Shown here piece after piece: positions 1 to 7,659 of a stretch of 21,644 nt of DNA; position 1 is the stretch's first letter; every line of letters starts with the position of its first letter. The DNA comes from an uncultured Clostridia bacterium (GTDB taxonomy: Bacteria > Bacillota > Clostridia > Saccharofermentanales > Saccharofermentanaceae): contig CAMJGB010000005.1 of NCBI GenBank assembly GCA_946405115.1, positions 1 to 21,644 of the forward strand, given 5' to 3'. The translations under genes and the position numbers were made by a program. The notes under the pieces are model-generated. The model had not been told where the DNA came from. It worked only from the letters and a program-made list of their open reading frames with translations, and did not search any database.

Positions 1-1498
1 TGTTAGCTGACAGCGGTGCGCCTATATCGATGACGACACCGCTTGGCAGGATGTATCTGTTGATGTGAGCATCACGGTCGTGATAGTCGATAGGAGTCTC
101 GACCTGTGACCAATCGAACAGGTCTGCATAATCGCCTATAAGTCCTTTAAGTATGGAATGAAGATTAGTGGCGAAAGGAATAACTTCGGTGTTGATCGTG
201 CTTGTCGCGGTCGAAAGCTCTGTCTCAAGCTGAGCTGCCTCGGCAGCGTGCGAATCGATCTGTGCCTGAGCCTCGTTAAGCTGTGCCTCGGCATCTGCTA
301 ACTGCTGCGCTGCGGCATCCAGTGTTATCCGTCCGTCGTATATCTGTGAAGCCAGATACTGAAGCTGAGTGTCGGCTTCAGAAAGCTGCTGCTGTGCTTC
401 ATCAAGTCTTGCTCTTCCTGCCTGAAGTTCGGCCAGATGCGGTGCGAGTTCGGCTTCTGCGTTCTCAAGCTGTGTGCGGCTGTTCTGAAGCGTGATCCAT
501 GCGCTATCAAGCTGCCCCTGTGCATCATCTAACTGAATGCGGCCGCTCTCGAGACGGGCCTCGGCATCATCGAGCTGCTGTCTTGATTCTTCCAGCTGTA
601 TGGCCGCAGCTTCAAGCTCGGCCTCTCCGTCGGCAAGTTCTGTCCATCCTTCGTCAATCTCAGATCTGGCATTATTAAGCGTCTCAAGACTGTTGTTCAG
701 TTCGACCTGATATGTCCCGATCATATCGTTGTATTCGGACTGCAGGCTGCTGTAGATTATTCCGCCTCTTTCTTCTATCAAAGGAGCAAGTTCAGTCTCC
801 ATGTTACGTACTGCTTCGAGGTAGTCCGGGTCGAATCTGGACATGCCTTCTGTGCAGTCGAATGAAAGAAGGATGGACGTGAACAGACCGTGGCGTTTAT
901 CCTCATCGAATCCGCCCAAAGGAATGACAATGCACGGATTGTCGTTGGTGTACAAAGCGACGCACAGATTGTTCGGGTGGTACATAATGCCCGTAACTGT
1001 ATATTCGTCATATATCAGCTCATCGGGAGTTTCTCCGTCACGGTTTGTCAGAACAATCCGGTCACCGATGTGTATCGAATTCTCATCTGCTATAGACTGC
1101 TCGATCAGGCATTCATCATCACTTGAAGGAAGAGCGCCTTCAAGGAGGATCGGTGTATTGAGAGTGTGCGTTAATGACAGAACATCAACATCGACGGCAG
1201 TCTCTTCCACTGACAGCATACAAGTAACGGTGTATTCACCCTCAGATGCACTGATCCCGTCTAATGAGGCGAAATAATCTATATCCTCCTGATGGGCTCC
1301 GTAATTGTAATACAATTCGGCATCGCGCCAGTTCGCCTGCTGATAGTAATTATCACCATTGCTGAGGATTGTTTTTGATGCGAAGCTGACGCTTAAGAAT
1401 ATGGACGCAGCCAGAGACGCGATAACGATGACGGAGATGTAAGAGACTATCTGCCGTCTGATGGTGGTTATCGAGTCTTTCCACTGCGTTCTTTTCAT
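1..1498 (-). CDS. FtsX/MacB-like ABC transporter permease with long coiled-coil insertion (partial)
   Basis: An open frame begins at an ATG at 1498-1496 and stays open to the left edge (about 499 codons), so the C-terminus with its last membrane segments is outside the window. Seen: a basic N-terminus, one membrane helix at about residues 17-45, an extracytoplasmic region of about 200 residues, then at about residues 250-435 a Gln/Glu/Ala/Leu-rich stretch with regular LxxA/LxxG spacing, which reads as a long coiled coil. This matches Bacillota FtsX-family permeases that carry an SMC-like coiled coil between the first and second membrane helices. It follows the ATPase gene by 5 bases, so the two are very likely one operon and one transporter. 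These exporters act on lipids, peptides or cell-wall control; the substrate cannot be told here. Confidence 0.88.
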   Translation of the reverse strand, partial: MKRTQWKDSITTIRRQIVSYISVIVIASLAASIFLSVSFASKTILSNGDNYYQQANWRDAELYYNYGAHQEDIDYFASLDGISASEGEYTVTCMLSVEETAVDVDVLSLTHTLNTPILLEGALPSSDDECLIEQSIADENSIHIGDRIVLTNRDGETPDELIYDEYTVTGIMYHPNNLCVALYTNDNPCIVIPLGGFDEDKRHGLFTSILLSFDCTEGMSRFDPDYLEAVRNMETELAPLIEERGGIIYSSLQSEYNDMIGTYQVELNNSLETLNNARSEIDEGWTELADGEAELEAAAIQLEESRQQLDDAEARLESGRIQLDDAQGQLDSAWITLQNSRTQLENAEAELAPHLAELQAGRARLDEAQQQLSEADTQLQYLASQIYDGRITLDAAAQQLADAEAQLNEAQAQIDSHAAEAAQLETELSTATSTINTEVIPFATNLHSILKGLIGDYADLFDWSQVETPIDYHDRDAHINRYILPSGVVIDIGAPLSAN

Positions 1499-1503
1499 TA
1501 GGT

Positions 1504-2721
1504 TTACCAGACAAGATCCGTGGCTGAGACGGGTTCGAGGTTACGCTTGATATTGGCAACCACACCGTTTCTTAACGTTACTACGCGGTCAGCCATCTTA
1601 GCTATCTGAGGATTGTGCGTTATCATGACGATGGTTGTTCCGTTGTTCTTAACGACATCTTCTATTACCGACAGAACTTCGATGCTGGTCTGATAATCGA
1701 GTGCTGCAGTTGGCTCGTCTGCGAGGATGAGCCTTGGGTTCTTGACGATGGCACGCGCTATCGAGACACGCTGCTGCTGTCCTCCTGACATCTGTCCCGG
1801 ATAGAAGTCGGCTTTGGATGTAAGATTGACTTTGGCTATCGCGTCTTCAGGTCTCATCGGATGATCCACCAATTCTGCGATATAACGGATATTCTCCAAA
1901 GCTGTTAGGTTAGGCATCAGGTTATAAGACTGGAAGACAAATCCCAGATAGTCCCTTCTGTATTCGGTAAGATCGTGTTCACTTAAGTGCGAGATATCGC
2001 GGCCTTCGATCGATACATGACCGCTCGTAAGGGTATCCATTCCTCCGATGATATTCATGAGGGTCGATTTGCCGCATCCGGACTCGCCGAGGATAACAAG
2101 AAATTCGTTCTTGTATATATTGAGGTTGAGACCCTTGAGTACATGAAGTTTTGTCTCGCCGTTCTCATAATCCTTCTTGAGATCTGTGATTGAAATGAGG
2201 ATGTCCTTTTTTTCTTCTGCGATGTCGAAGAAACCCTTGTCATCCATTGTTATGGTGGAAAGATTGGCAAGATGTTCGCACATCTCAACATCTTCTGCCG
2301 TGAAGAGCGAACCGTCCTTCTTGTTTACTATCTCGAGACAGCCTATGACTTCTTTGTTGTTTACTATAGGAACACAGATGACCGAGACGGCGTTAAGTCC
2401 GAGATAGTCCTCGGGAAGAGGAGTGATAATTGACGAAGAACTGTCAGGTATAAGGACGGATTCCTGCGAGGAAACTACGGCTCCGGCAATGCCTGTACCG
2501 ATCCTCATGCTCATGTTCGTAATATCGGCAGGACATTTGCTCGATACAGGGAAGATCCTGTCCCTCTTGGCACTGAGCATCCAGTATGCTCCGGCTTCGC
2601 CTTCGAGCGCCCCCATTATTATGTCGAGAGAGAATGCCAAACCCTCATCAATGCTGTCGGAATCAAAGACATCGCTCAACATCGCTCTGGTTGCGATCTT
2701 AAACCGTTCTTTCGAAGTCAT
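1504..2721 (-). CDS. GAF-domain-fused ABC transporter ATP-binding protein (LolD/MacB type)
   Basis: This 405-residue protein has two parts. Residues about 20-165 look like a GAF sensor domain (a central GTGIAG stretch, then [21 protein letters not shown], typical of GAF strands). Residues about 175-395 are a complete ABC ATPase: Walker [10 protein letters not shown] at 212-220, Q-loop Q264, signature MSGGQ at 311-315, Walker B LILADE at 331-336 and H-loop H369. The ATPase half resembles the MacB/LolD/FtsE group that partners FtsX-like permeases, and such a permease follows 5 bases downstream. The ATG is preceded by an AGGGGG ribosome site about 11 bases upstream. Most MacB-type ATPases are about 225-250 residues with no sensor domain, so the GAF fusion is unusual and suggests transport gated by a ligand or signal (inference). 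Confidence 0.92.
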   Translation of the reverse strand: MTSKERFKIATRAMLSDVFDSDSIDEGLAFSLDIIMGALEGEAGAYWMLSAKRDRIFPVSSKCPADITNMSMRIGTGIAGAVVSSQESVLIPDSSSSIITPLPEDYLGLNAVSVICVPIVNNKEVIGCLEIVNKKDGSLFTAEDVEMCEHLANLSTITMDDKGFFDIAEEKKDILISITDLKKDYENGETKLHVLKGLNLNIYKNEFLVILGESGCGKSTLMNIIGGMDTLTSGHVSIEGRDISHLSEHDLTEYRRDYLGFVFQSYNLMPNLTALENIRYIAELVDHPMRPEDAIAKVNLTSKADFYPGQMSGGQQQRVSIARAIVKNPRLILADEPTAALDYQTSIEVLSVIEDVVKNNGTTIVMITHNPQIAKMADRVVTLRNGVVANIKRNLEPVSATDLVW

Positions 2722-2723
2722 TG

Positions 2724-2753
2724 TTGACCAGCCCCCTGATAATCAAATATATT
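2724..2753 (+). promoter_or_regulatory. Putative sigma-A promoter for the acyltransferase gene
   Basis: TTGACC at 2724-2729 and TATATT at 2748-2753 are separated by 18 bases, each 5 of 6 to the vegetative consensus. A second -10-like TATAAT lies at 2754-2759. The -35 box almost touches the start codon of the divergent ATPase gene (2719-2721). No equally good promoter was found for the minus-strand operon in the 67-base gap. Confidence 0.55.
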
Positions 2754-2773
2754 TATAATAATTTGAGTTTAAC

Positions 2774-2789
2774 ACGTCCTAACGTCCTA
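2774..2789 (+). repeat. Tandem 8-bp repeat directly before the acyltransferase start
   Basis: ACGTCCTA occurs twice back to back; the last A of the second copy is the first base of the ATG at 2789. It sits where a ribosome binding site would be expected and has no purine-rich Shine-Dalgarno. It could be an operator or chance. Confidence 0.5.
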
Positions 2790-3985
2790 TGACTGAAGAT
2801 AACAACTTGTTTAAAAAACATTTAAAAGAAGTAAATAATGACGGTTCGTTTAACCCGGCAGTATACAAGTTCGTATTCTTTCTGGTAAGACTGCTGTTTG
2901 GCGGTAAGCCTAAGCCCGAATTCATCATGAACGACTTCGATAAGGTGAACGGGCCTTATATTCTTCTGTCGAATCATGAATCATTCTATGATTTCTACTA
3001 TCTGTATCAGCTCACTCATAAGAAGAAGCCCGTCTACGTGATCAACAGATACTATTACTCTATGCCTTTCCTTAGACTGTTGAGTCGTAAAGCCGGAATG
3101 ATCCCGAAGAAGCTCTTCAACGACGATATGGTCACGCCTGTAAGGATCATGAGGACTCTTAAGAACGGCAGACCTGTCATCATCTATCCCGAAGGGAGAC
3201 TTAGCATAGACGGCAGAACCAACCGGATCGCCGAATTAGGAGGTGCCTTCTACAAAAGGCTGGGGGTAGATATCGTCCTTGCCAGGGTAAACGGTGCCTT
3301 CTACGAGAAGCCGAAGTGGCGTAAGAGACGCTACCACACTCCCGTAACCATTACTGTCGCTAAGGTTATCACACGGGAGCAGGCCGCCTCTATGAGCGCG
3401 GAGGAGCTTAACAAAGCCATCGCCGATACGATACATAATGACTCTTCGAGAAACCTTCTTTGCAAGTACCCGCAGAAAGACAAGGCGGAAGGGCTTCACA
3501 GCATTCTTTACCGCTGCTACTCGTGTGACGGGCTTTATACCACGAGCTCCAAGGGAAATACCATTACATGCTCCAAGTGCGGTAAGACCTTCACTCTGGG
3601 TGAGGACTATCAGTTTATCGAGGAGCCTCATACCATTGCAGCTTGGTATGGCCATATGACCGAGGTCGAGAAGAAGGCGATCAGGGATATCAATCTTAAA
3701 GCGGATGTAACCACCGTGATCTATTCGAATACAGGAAAGAAGCGCAGGGAGAAAGGGAAGTGCCATCTCACATATGAAGGATTCACTTATGAATCGGAGA
3801 ATGTCAGCTTTCATTATCCCATGGATAAGATACAGGGTATCCCTTTTCAGAGCGGTCAGGAGTTCGAACTGTATAATGATGACGATTTGTATTATTTCTA
3901 TCCCGATGAGAATCCCGTTCAGGTCGCAAGATGGGCTCATATTGTTGATATAATCAAGACCTTGGAGGAGAAGACGGGTGAGTAA
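2789..3985 (+). CDS. PlsC-like lysophospholipid acyltransferase with C-terminal zinc ribbon
   Basis: The 398-residue product carries the LPLAT/PlsC signature: NHESFYD at 62-68 gives the HX4D catalytic motif (H63, D68), and YPEGR at 133-137 is the substrate-binding EG(T)R-type motif. Such enzymes transfer an acyl chain to lysophosphatidate or a related glycerolipid at the membrane. After the roughly 230-residue catalytic domain, C243/C246 and C261/C264 form a CxxC-x14-CxxC zinc ribbon, followed by about 130 residues I do not recognise. Typical PlsC proteins are 200-260 residues, so the C-terminal half is an addition. There is no clear ribosome site at the ATG, so the start is moderately certain. 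The 3' end overlaps the carrier gene by 8 bases, which implies co-translation. Substrate specificity is unknown. Confidence 0.88.
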   Translation: MTEDNNLFKKHLKEVNNDGSFNPAVYKFVFFLVRLLFGGKPKPEFIMNDFDKVNGPYILLSNHESFYDFYYLYQLTHKKKPVYVINRYYYSMPFLRLLSRKAGMIPKKLFNDDMVTPVRIMRTLKNGRPVIIYPEGRLSIDGRTNRIAELGGAFYKRLGVDIVLARVNGAFYEKPKWRKRRYHTPVTITVAKVITREQAASMSAEELNKAIADTIHNDSSRNLLCKYPQKDKAEGLHSILYRCYSCDGLYTTSSKGNTITCSKCGKTFTLGEDYQFIEEPHTIAAWYGHMTEVEKKAIRDINLKADVTTVIYSNTGKKRREKGKCHLTYEGFTYESENVSFHYPMDKIQGIPFQSGQEFELYNDDDLYYFYPDENPVQVARWAHIVDIIKTLEEKTGE

Positions 3986-5396
3986 AGAAAACAGGTTGAT
4001 AAACATTCCGGTTAAGACTGTAGTGCAGGTTACTGCTCTGCTCGTGTCCATTATGTTTGTCTCGATCATCCTGACATATCTTATTCCCGGCGGCGAATTC
4101 GGAACATTGCCTGACGGTACCACGGACTATACGGTCTTTATCAGAAATGACGATTATTCGGGCATCCCGATCTGGAAAGGAGTACTTGCTCCGGTACTTG
4201 TATTCTTCTCATCGGACGGATTGACGTTACTCGTCCTCTCGATATTTCTCATCGTAGTTGCGGGTGCATTTCAGATCATGTCCGATGTGGGAGGCGTTCA
4301 TTCGCTTATCGGTTCGTTAAGCAAGAAGTTCAGCGGTCATAAGTATGTTCTGATCATCTTGATGTCGCTGCTCTTTTATTCACTCGGATCGTTCCTCGGT
4401 CAATTCGAGAATATGCTTACACTGCTTCCTATCGTGGCTTCGTTGTGCGTTCTTCTGGGATACGATTCATATACGGGTTTCCTGTGCTGCATCGCATCGA
4501 CCGGTATAGGATTTGCTACTGCAATAACGAATCCTTTTACCGTTGTCTTGGCATCGAATATTATCGATGTAAGTCCGATGGCTAAGATATGGTACCGTCT
4601 CATAATATTCGCCGTTATATTTCTGATACTTATCGGCTACATCTTCCTCTACATAAAGAAGATTGAGAAAGATCCTCGTGCAAGCCTTACCTATGAAGGT
4701 GACAGGAAGCTCCGTGCGGGTGAGACGAAGGTTATTTTCGATGAGGGTAACGAAGCTCATGTCAGGAGAGTGTATACGGTTTTCCTGCTGCTTGCTGTCG
4801 TTCTGGTTATCGTAACGGCTTTGATAGAGTCAATAAGAGATTACTCTGTAGTATTCCTGACGGTTTATTTCCTCATTGGCGGCATAATGGCAGGCGTCGC
4901 CGCGTGCCGTGATTCCCGTAAAGTGTTCCGCTCATTTAAAGAGGGACTCATAAGTACATTGCCTGCCATCCTTCTTGTAGCGGTGGCATCTTCCGTAAAG
5001 TATGTCTTTGTACAGGGCCATGTACTTCCTACTATCGTAAACAAGATGAATGAGATTACAAGCGGGCAATCGCCCCTTAAAGTGGCGTTGATCGTGTATG
5101 TTATCGTGCTTGTACTTGAGTTCTTTATCTCATCTTCCACGGCCAAAGCGATCCTTGTCATGAGTATGCTCTCAGTCGCAAGTCTCGGACTTTCCAAGAC
5201 CATGCTCGTTCTGATCTATACCTTCGCTGACGGCTACACGAATATGCTTTTCCCAACATCGCCGGTGCTTCTTATCGGTCTGTCGATGATCAACGTAAGC
5301 TACTTTACCTGGGTTAAAAAGAGCTGTCCTTTCTTTGTTGCGATAACGGCTGCCGTAGTCGCTTTTCTGGCTGTGGGAATCAAGATCGGGTATTGA
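3978..5396 (+). CDS. YfcC-family (C4-dicarboxylate/basic amino acid carrier-like) membrane transporter
   Basis: This 472-residue protein is strongly hydrophobic, with about 11-12 membrane helices and a cytoplasmic loop rich in charged residues at about 225-258. The N-terminal pattern with LTYLIPGGEFG, the mid-protein ATAITNPFTVVLA stretch and the late EFFISSSTAKAI and YTNMLFPTSPVLL motifs fit the YfcC/DcuC-like anaerobic carrier family, whose members move dicarboxylates, amino acids or peptides by ion-coupled transport or exchange. The start is a GTG at 3978, supported by GGAGGAG at 3964-3970 with 7-base spacing; it overlaps the acyltransferase stop by 8 bases. Substrate is not deducible. The pairing with a lipid acyltransferase could mean no more than shared transcription. 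Confidence 0.88.
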   Translation: MSKENRLINIPVKTVVQVTALLVSIMFVSIILTYLIPGGEFGTLPDGTTDYTVFIRNDDYSGIPIWKGVLAPVLVFFSSDGLTLLVLSIFLIVVAGAFQIMSDVGGVHSLIGSLSKKFSGHKYVLIILMSLLFYSLGSFLGQFENMLTLLPIVASLCVLLGYDSYTGFLCCIASTGIGFATAITNPFTVVLASNIIDVSPMAKIWYRLIIFAVIFLILIGYIFLYIKKIEKDPRASLTYEGDRKLRAGETKVIFDEGNEAHVRRVYTVFLLLAVVLVIVTALIESIRDYSVVFLTVYFLIGGIMAGVAACRDSRKVFRSFKEGLISTLPAILLVAVASSVKYVFVQGHVLPTIVNKMNEITSGQSPLKVALIVYVIVLVLEFFISSSTAKAILVMSMLSVASLGLSKTMLVLIYTFADGYTNMLFPTSPVLLIGLSMINVSYFTWVKKSCPFFVAITAAVVAFLAVGIKIGY

Positions 5397-5416
5397 TCTG
5401 TAATCCGCATACTAAG

Positions 5417-5446
5417 TTGACATCTCAGCGCCGGGTGTTATAGAAT
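5417..5446 (+). promoter_or_regulatory. Promoter of the first TetR operon
   Basis: A perfect TTGACA at 5417-5422 is followed after 18 bases by TAGAAT at 5441-5446 (5 of 6 to the -10 consensus). The expected transcription start is near 5453, directly in front of the palindrome at 5455-5470. Confidence 0.75.
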
Positions 5447-5454
5447 CTCTGTGA

Positions 5455-5470
5455 GTGACCAAGTGGTCAC
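5455..5470. promoter_or_regulatory. Palindromic operator, probably for the adjacent TetR regulator
   Basis: GTGACCA-AG-TGGTCAC is a perfect inverted repeat with 7-base arms and a 2-base spacer. It lies at the predicted transcription start, between the -10 box and the ribosome binding site (GAAGGAG at 5473-5479). That position and symmetry are typical of TetR autoregulation. The assignment to this regulator is inference from position. Confidence 0.7.
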
Positions 5471-5488
5471 CAGAAGGAGATAGATATT

Positions 5489-6064
5489 ATGCCAACAAAA
5501 TTATTCAACGAATTACCTGAAGAAAAAAAGCAGCGCATCACGCAGGCTGCGCTCGAGGAGTTCGCGGCAAACCGCTTCGACAACGCCTCCACAAACACCA
5601 TCGTTAAGAATTGCGATATAAGCAAAGGAAGCTTGTTCAAGTATTTCGAGAACAAGGAGGATCTTTACTTCTACCTCGTAGACACTGTCGCAGCGAAGAT
5701 GGCGCAGGAGACAGAAGACAAGGTTAAGGACCTTCCCAAAGATGTTTACGAGAGGATAGCAGCTTACTCTTCGCTCGAGATCTCGTACTACTTAGAGCAC
5801 CCCTATGAGGGTAAGCTTCTTACCAATCTTGCATCTGAGCGCGACAACGATATCGCAGAGAAGATAGAGGCGCGTTACGGCGATGCGAGCAAAGCTTCCT
5901 ACGAGAAACTCATGGAGGGAACGGGCATTGATAAGAACAAGTCCGACATCCTCAAGTGGGTACTCCAGGGCTTCAACAAAGAGTTTTTAAAAAGCGGTGG
6001 CGACGGCAGCGACTACATGGAAAGCCTTACTAAGTACATCGAGATCTTTAGGGAGGTGTTGTGA
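5489..6064 (+). CDS. TetR/AcrR family transcriptional regulator
   Basis: The 191-residue product has the N-terminal TetR helix-turn-helix: helix 1 with RITQAALEEFA at about 16-26, then TNTIVKNCDISKGSLFKYFENKEDL at about 35-59, where the S/G-LFKYF recognition helix and KEDL are the family signature. The remaining helical region is the ligand-binding and dimer domain and has no recognisable ligand motif. The ATG at 5489 follows GAAGGAG with 9-base spacing. A strong promoter and a 16-bp palindrome lie just upstream, so autorepression is likely. It leads an operon with a hydrolase and a lipoprotein; its stop is 1 base before the hydrolase ATG. The inducer is unknown. Confidence 0.93.
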   Translation: MPTKLFNELPEEKKQRITQAALEEFAANRFDNASTNTIVKNCDISKGSLFKYFENKEDLYFYLVDTVAAKMAQETEDKVKDLPKDVYERIAAYSSLEISYYLEHPYEGKLLTNLASERDNDIAEKIEARYGDASKASYEKLMEGTGIDKNKSDILKWVLQGFNKEFLKSGGDGSDYMESLTKYIEIFREVL

Positions 6065-6065
6065 T

Positions 6066-6863
6066 ATGAACGGATGCGTAAAGATCGGCAACACGGATAT
6101 GTATTATGCCGCTTTCGGCAAGGGGGAGAAGAAACTCGTCGTAATCCCGGGCCTAAGTGATGCACTTGCGACGGTGAAGGGAAAGGCTGCGTTGCTGAAG
6201 GGACCTTATAAGAAATTCCTGAAAGACTACACAGTCTACATGTTCAGCCGTAAGAACGACATGCCCGAGGGCTACAGCATACGAGACATGGCCGCGGACC
6301 AGGTTACAGCCATGCGCCTTTTACATATCGAAAAAGCGAGCATCCTCGGTGTGTCGCAGGGAGGCATGATATCACAGTACATCGCCATCGATTATCCCGA
6401 GGTTGTGGAAAAACTCGTGCTTGCAGTTACGGCTCCGTATGCGAATGAAGTCGTGCGGAATTCTGTAAGCACATGGATAGATATGGCGAAGAAAGATGAT
6501 TATACAGCGTTTTTCGCAGATTCGGCGGAGAGGACATACACGGAGAAGTATCTTGCCAAGAACAGAAAGTACTTCCCGCTGATGGCGAAGTTAACGAAGC
6601 CTGCCTCCTATGAACGCTTCTATCGAAATGCGTATGCGATCCTCGACTTAGACGTAAGAAACGAGCTTAACAAGATCAAGACCCCTACACTCATCCTTGC
6701 GGGTGACCAAGACCTGACAGTAGGAAACGATGCCCCATATGAGCTTAATCAGGGTATAGAAGGAAGTGAAGTTTATATATATAATGGTCTCGGACACGGA
6801 TTATTCGATGAAGCAAAAGACTTCTACGACCGTGTTTTTGAATTCATCAACGAAGGGGAATAA
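6066..6863 (+). CDS. Alpha/beta-fold hydrolase
   Basis: This 265-residue protein has the alpha/beta hydrolase layout. VVIPGLSDA at about 25-33 supplies the oxyanion-hole strand, GVSQGG at 95-100 is the nucleophile elbow with S97, GDQD at 213-216 contains the acid (probably D216), and GLGHG at 241-245 holds the catalytic H244. The family hydrolyses esters, thioesters, lactones or amides; the substrate cannot be inferred. The ATG at 6066 is chosen over an in-frame upstream start inside tetR, because GGGAGGTG at 6051-6058 lies 7 bases before it. The gene follows tetR after 1 base and precedes the lipoprotein by 3 bases, so it is very probably under TetR control. A role in removing the compound sensed by TetR is plausible but untested. 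Confidence 0.92.
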   Translation: MNGCVKIGNTDMYYAAFGKGEKKLVVIPGLSDALATVKGKAALLKGPYKKFLKDYTVYMFSRKNDMPEGYSIRDMAADQVTAMRLLHIEKASILGVSQGGMISQYIAIDYPEVVEKLVLAVTAPYANEVVRNSVSTWIDMAKKDDYTAFFADSAERTYTEKYLAKNRKYFPLMAKLTKPASYERFYRNAYAILDLDVRNELNKIKTPTLILAGDQDLTVGNDAPYELNQGIEGSEVYIYNGLGHGLFDEAKDFYDRVFEFINEGE

Positions 6864-6866
6864 GGG

Positions 6867-7541
6867 ATGAAAAAACGTAAAGTATTGGCAGCAGCACTGT
6901 GCGCAGTGATGCTTGCCGGCTGTCAGGCAGCACCTGCTGAAACGTCTTCGGCTACAACTGAAGCGACTGTAGGAACGACAGCTGAAGTAACCGAGACCGA
7001 ACAGACTGAATCACAGGTGCAGGAGACGGAGGAGACTGAGCCCGCGGAAACGACGGAAGCCTTCGTGTTGGGTGATGACGGGTTCCTTCCGGAGTATGAT
7101 ACTTTCGAACTGACGTCAGACGACCTTAATGACGGCGTGTGGGACGAGGAAATCGCCGCTACAATGACGGGGGAGAATGTCTCGCCTGAGCTTAGCTGGG
7201 AGCCTGTAGACGGTGCACAAAGCTATGTAATCTATATGGTAGATACATCAGCATACTTCTGGATCCATTGGAAGATTGATGACGTGACTGAGACTGACCT
7301 TCCGCAGGGATGGGCTGAGGGTGCGACTTATGCAGGACCTTGCCCGCCTCCCGGCAGCACACATACATATGATATCTATGTAGTTGCTTTAAGAAATGAT
7401 ATAGACAGAGCCCGCGGAACGGTTCGTACGCAGAATCCGAATTTCGCACAGTTTATAAGGGGCCTTGATACGGACGTTGACGGCAATACAGGCAACATTA
7501 TTTCATACGGATATTTATCCGGAGAATACACCGCTCCGTAA
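6867..7541 (+). CDS. Lipoprotein with YbhB/PEBP-like domain
   Basis: The 224-residue product begins with a basic, hydrophobic signal peptide ending in the lipobox LAGC (C19), so it should be lipidated and held on the outer face of the membrane. Residues 20-68 are a Thr/Glu-rich linker. Residues about 75-222 match the bacterial phosphatidylethanolamine-binding (YbhB/YbcL, Raf-kinase-inhibitor-like) fold: SPELSW at 106-111, IHW at 133-135, GPCPPPGSTHTYD at 157-169. The usual D-x-D-x-P stretch is replaced by VDTSAYFWIHW, so the ligand pocket may differ. It is the third gene of the TetR operon. Known members bind lipid-like or other anions and rarely have a defined role; function here is unknown. 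Confidence 0.9.
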   Translation: MKKRKVLAAALCAVMLAGCQAAPAETSSATTEATVGTTAEVTETEQTESQVQETEETEPAETTEAFVLGDDGFLPEYDTFELTSDDLNDGVWDEEIAATMTGENVSPELSWEPVDGAQSYVIYMVDTSAYFWIHWKIDDVTETDLPQGWAEGATYAGPCPPPGSTHTYDIYVVALRNDIDRARGTVRTQNPNFAQFIRGLDTDVDGNTGNIISYGYLSGEYTAP

Positions 7542-7556
7542 GATTTCAAAAAATAA

Positions 7557-7572
7557 TTGAATATAAATTCAA
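7557..7572. promoter_or_regulatory. Upstream operator copy, TTGAAT-N4-ATTCAA
   Basis: TTGAAT-ATAA-ATTCAA is a perfect inverted repeat with 6-base arms, ending 7 bases before the -35 box at 7580. The same sequence with a different 4-base spacer recurs at 7607-7622, which argues for a specific regulator site. The TetR protein encoded at 9168-9752 is the natural candidate. Confidence 0.72.
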
Positions 7573-7579
7573 CGAACTA

Positions 7580-7608
7580 TTGACAAGGGATAATTTGCGT
7601 TGTATATT
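7580..7608 (+). promoter_or_regulatory. Promoter of the flavoprotein-TetR operon
   Basis: A perfect TTGACA at 7580-7585 and TATATT at 7603-7608 are spaced by 17 bases. The gene's ribosome site AGGAGG is at 7646-7651. The second palindrome begins inside the -10 box. Confidence 0.8.
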
Positions 7609-7622
7609 GAATACACATTCAA
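7607..7622. promoter_or_regulatory. Downstream operator copy overlapping the -10 box
   Basis: TTGAAT-ACAC-ATTCAA repeats the upstream site; with one more matching base on each side it forms ATTGAAT-N4-ATTCAAT at 7606-7623. It covers the end of the -10 box and the transcription start, so binding would block RNA polymerase. Its centre is 50 bases from that of the upstream copy. Confidence 0.75.
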
Positions 7623-7659
7623 TGAATGAGAGTTCAACACAATACAGGAGGAATAAGAG

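Noticed and set aside
3236..4123. Long minus-strand open frame (295 codons) across the acyltransferase/carrier junction
   Set aside because: It is antisense to two well-supported genes, has no ribosome site and encodes no recognisable domain.
5397..5416. Terminator after the YfcC-like gene
   Set aside because: Only a weak AGATC/GATCT pairing near the stop, with no T-run.
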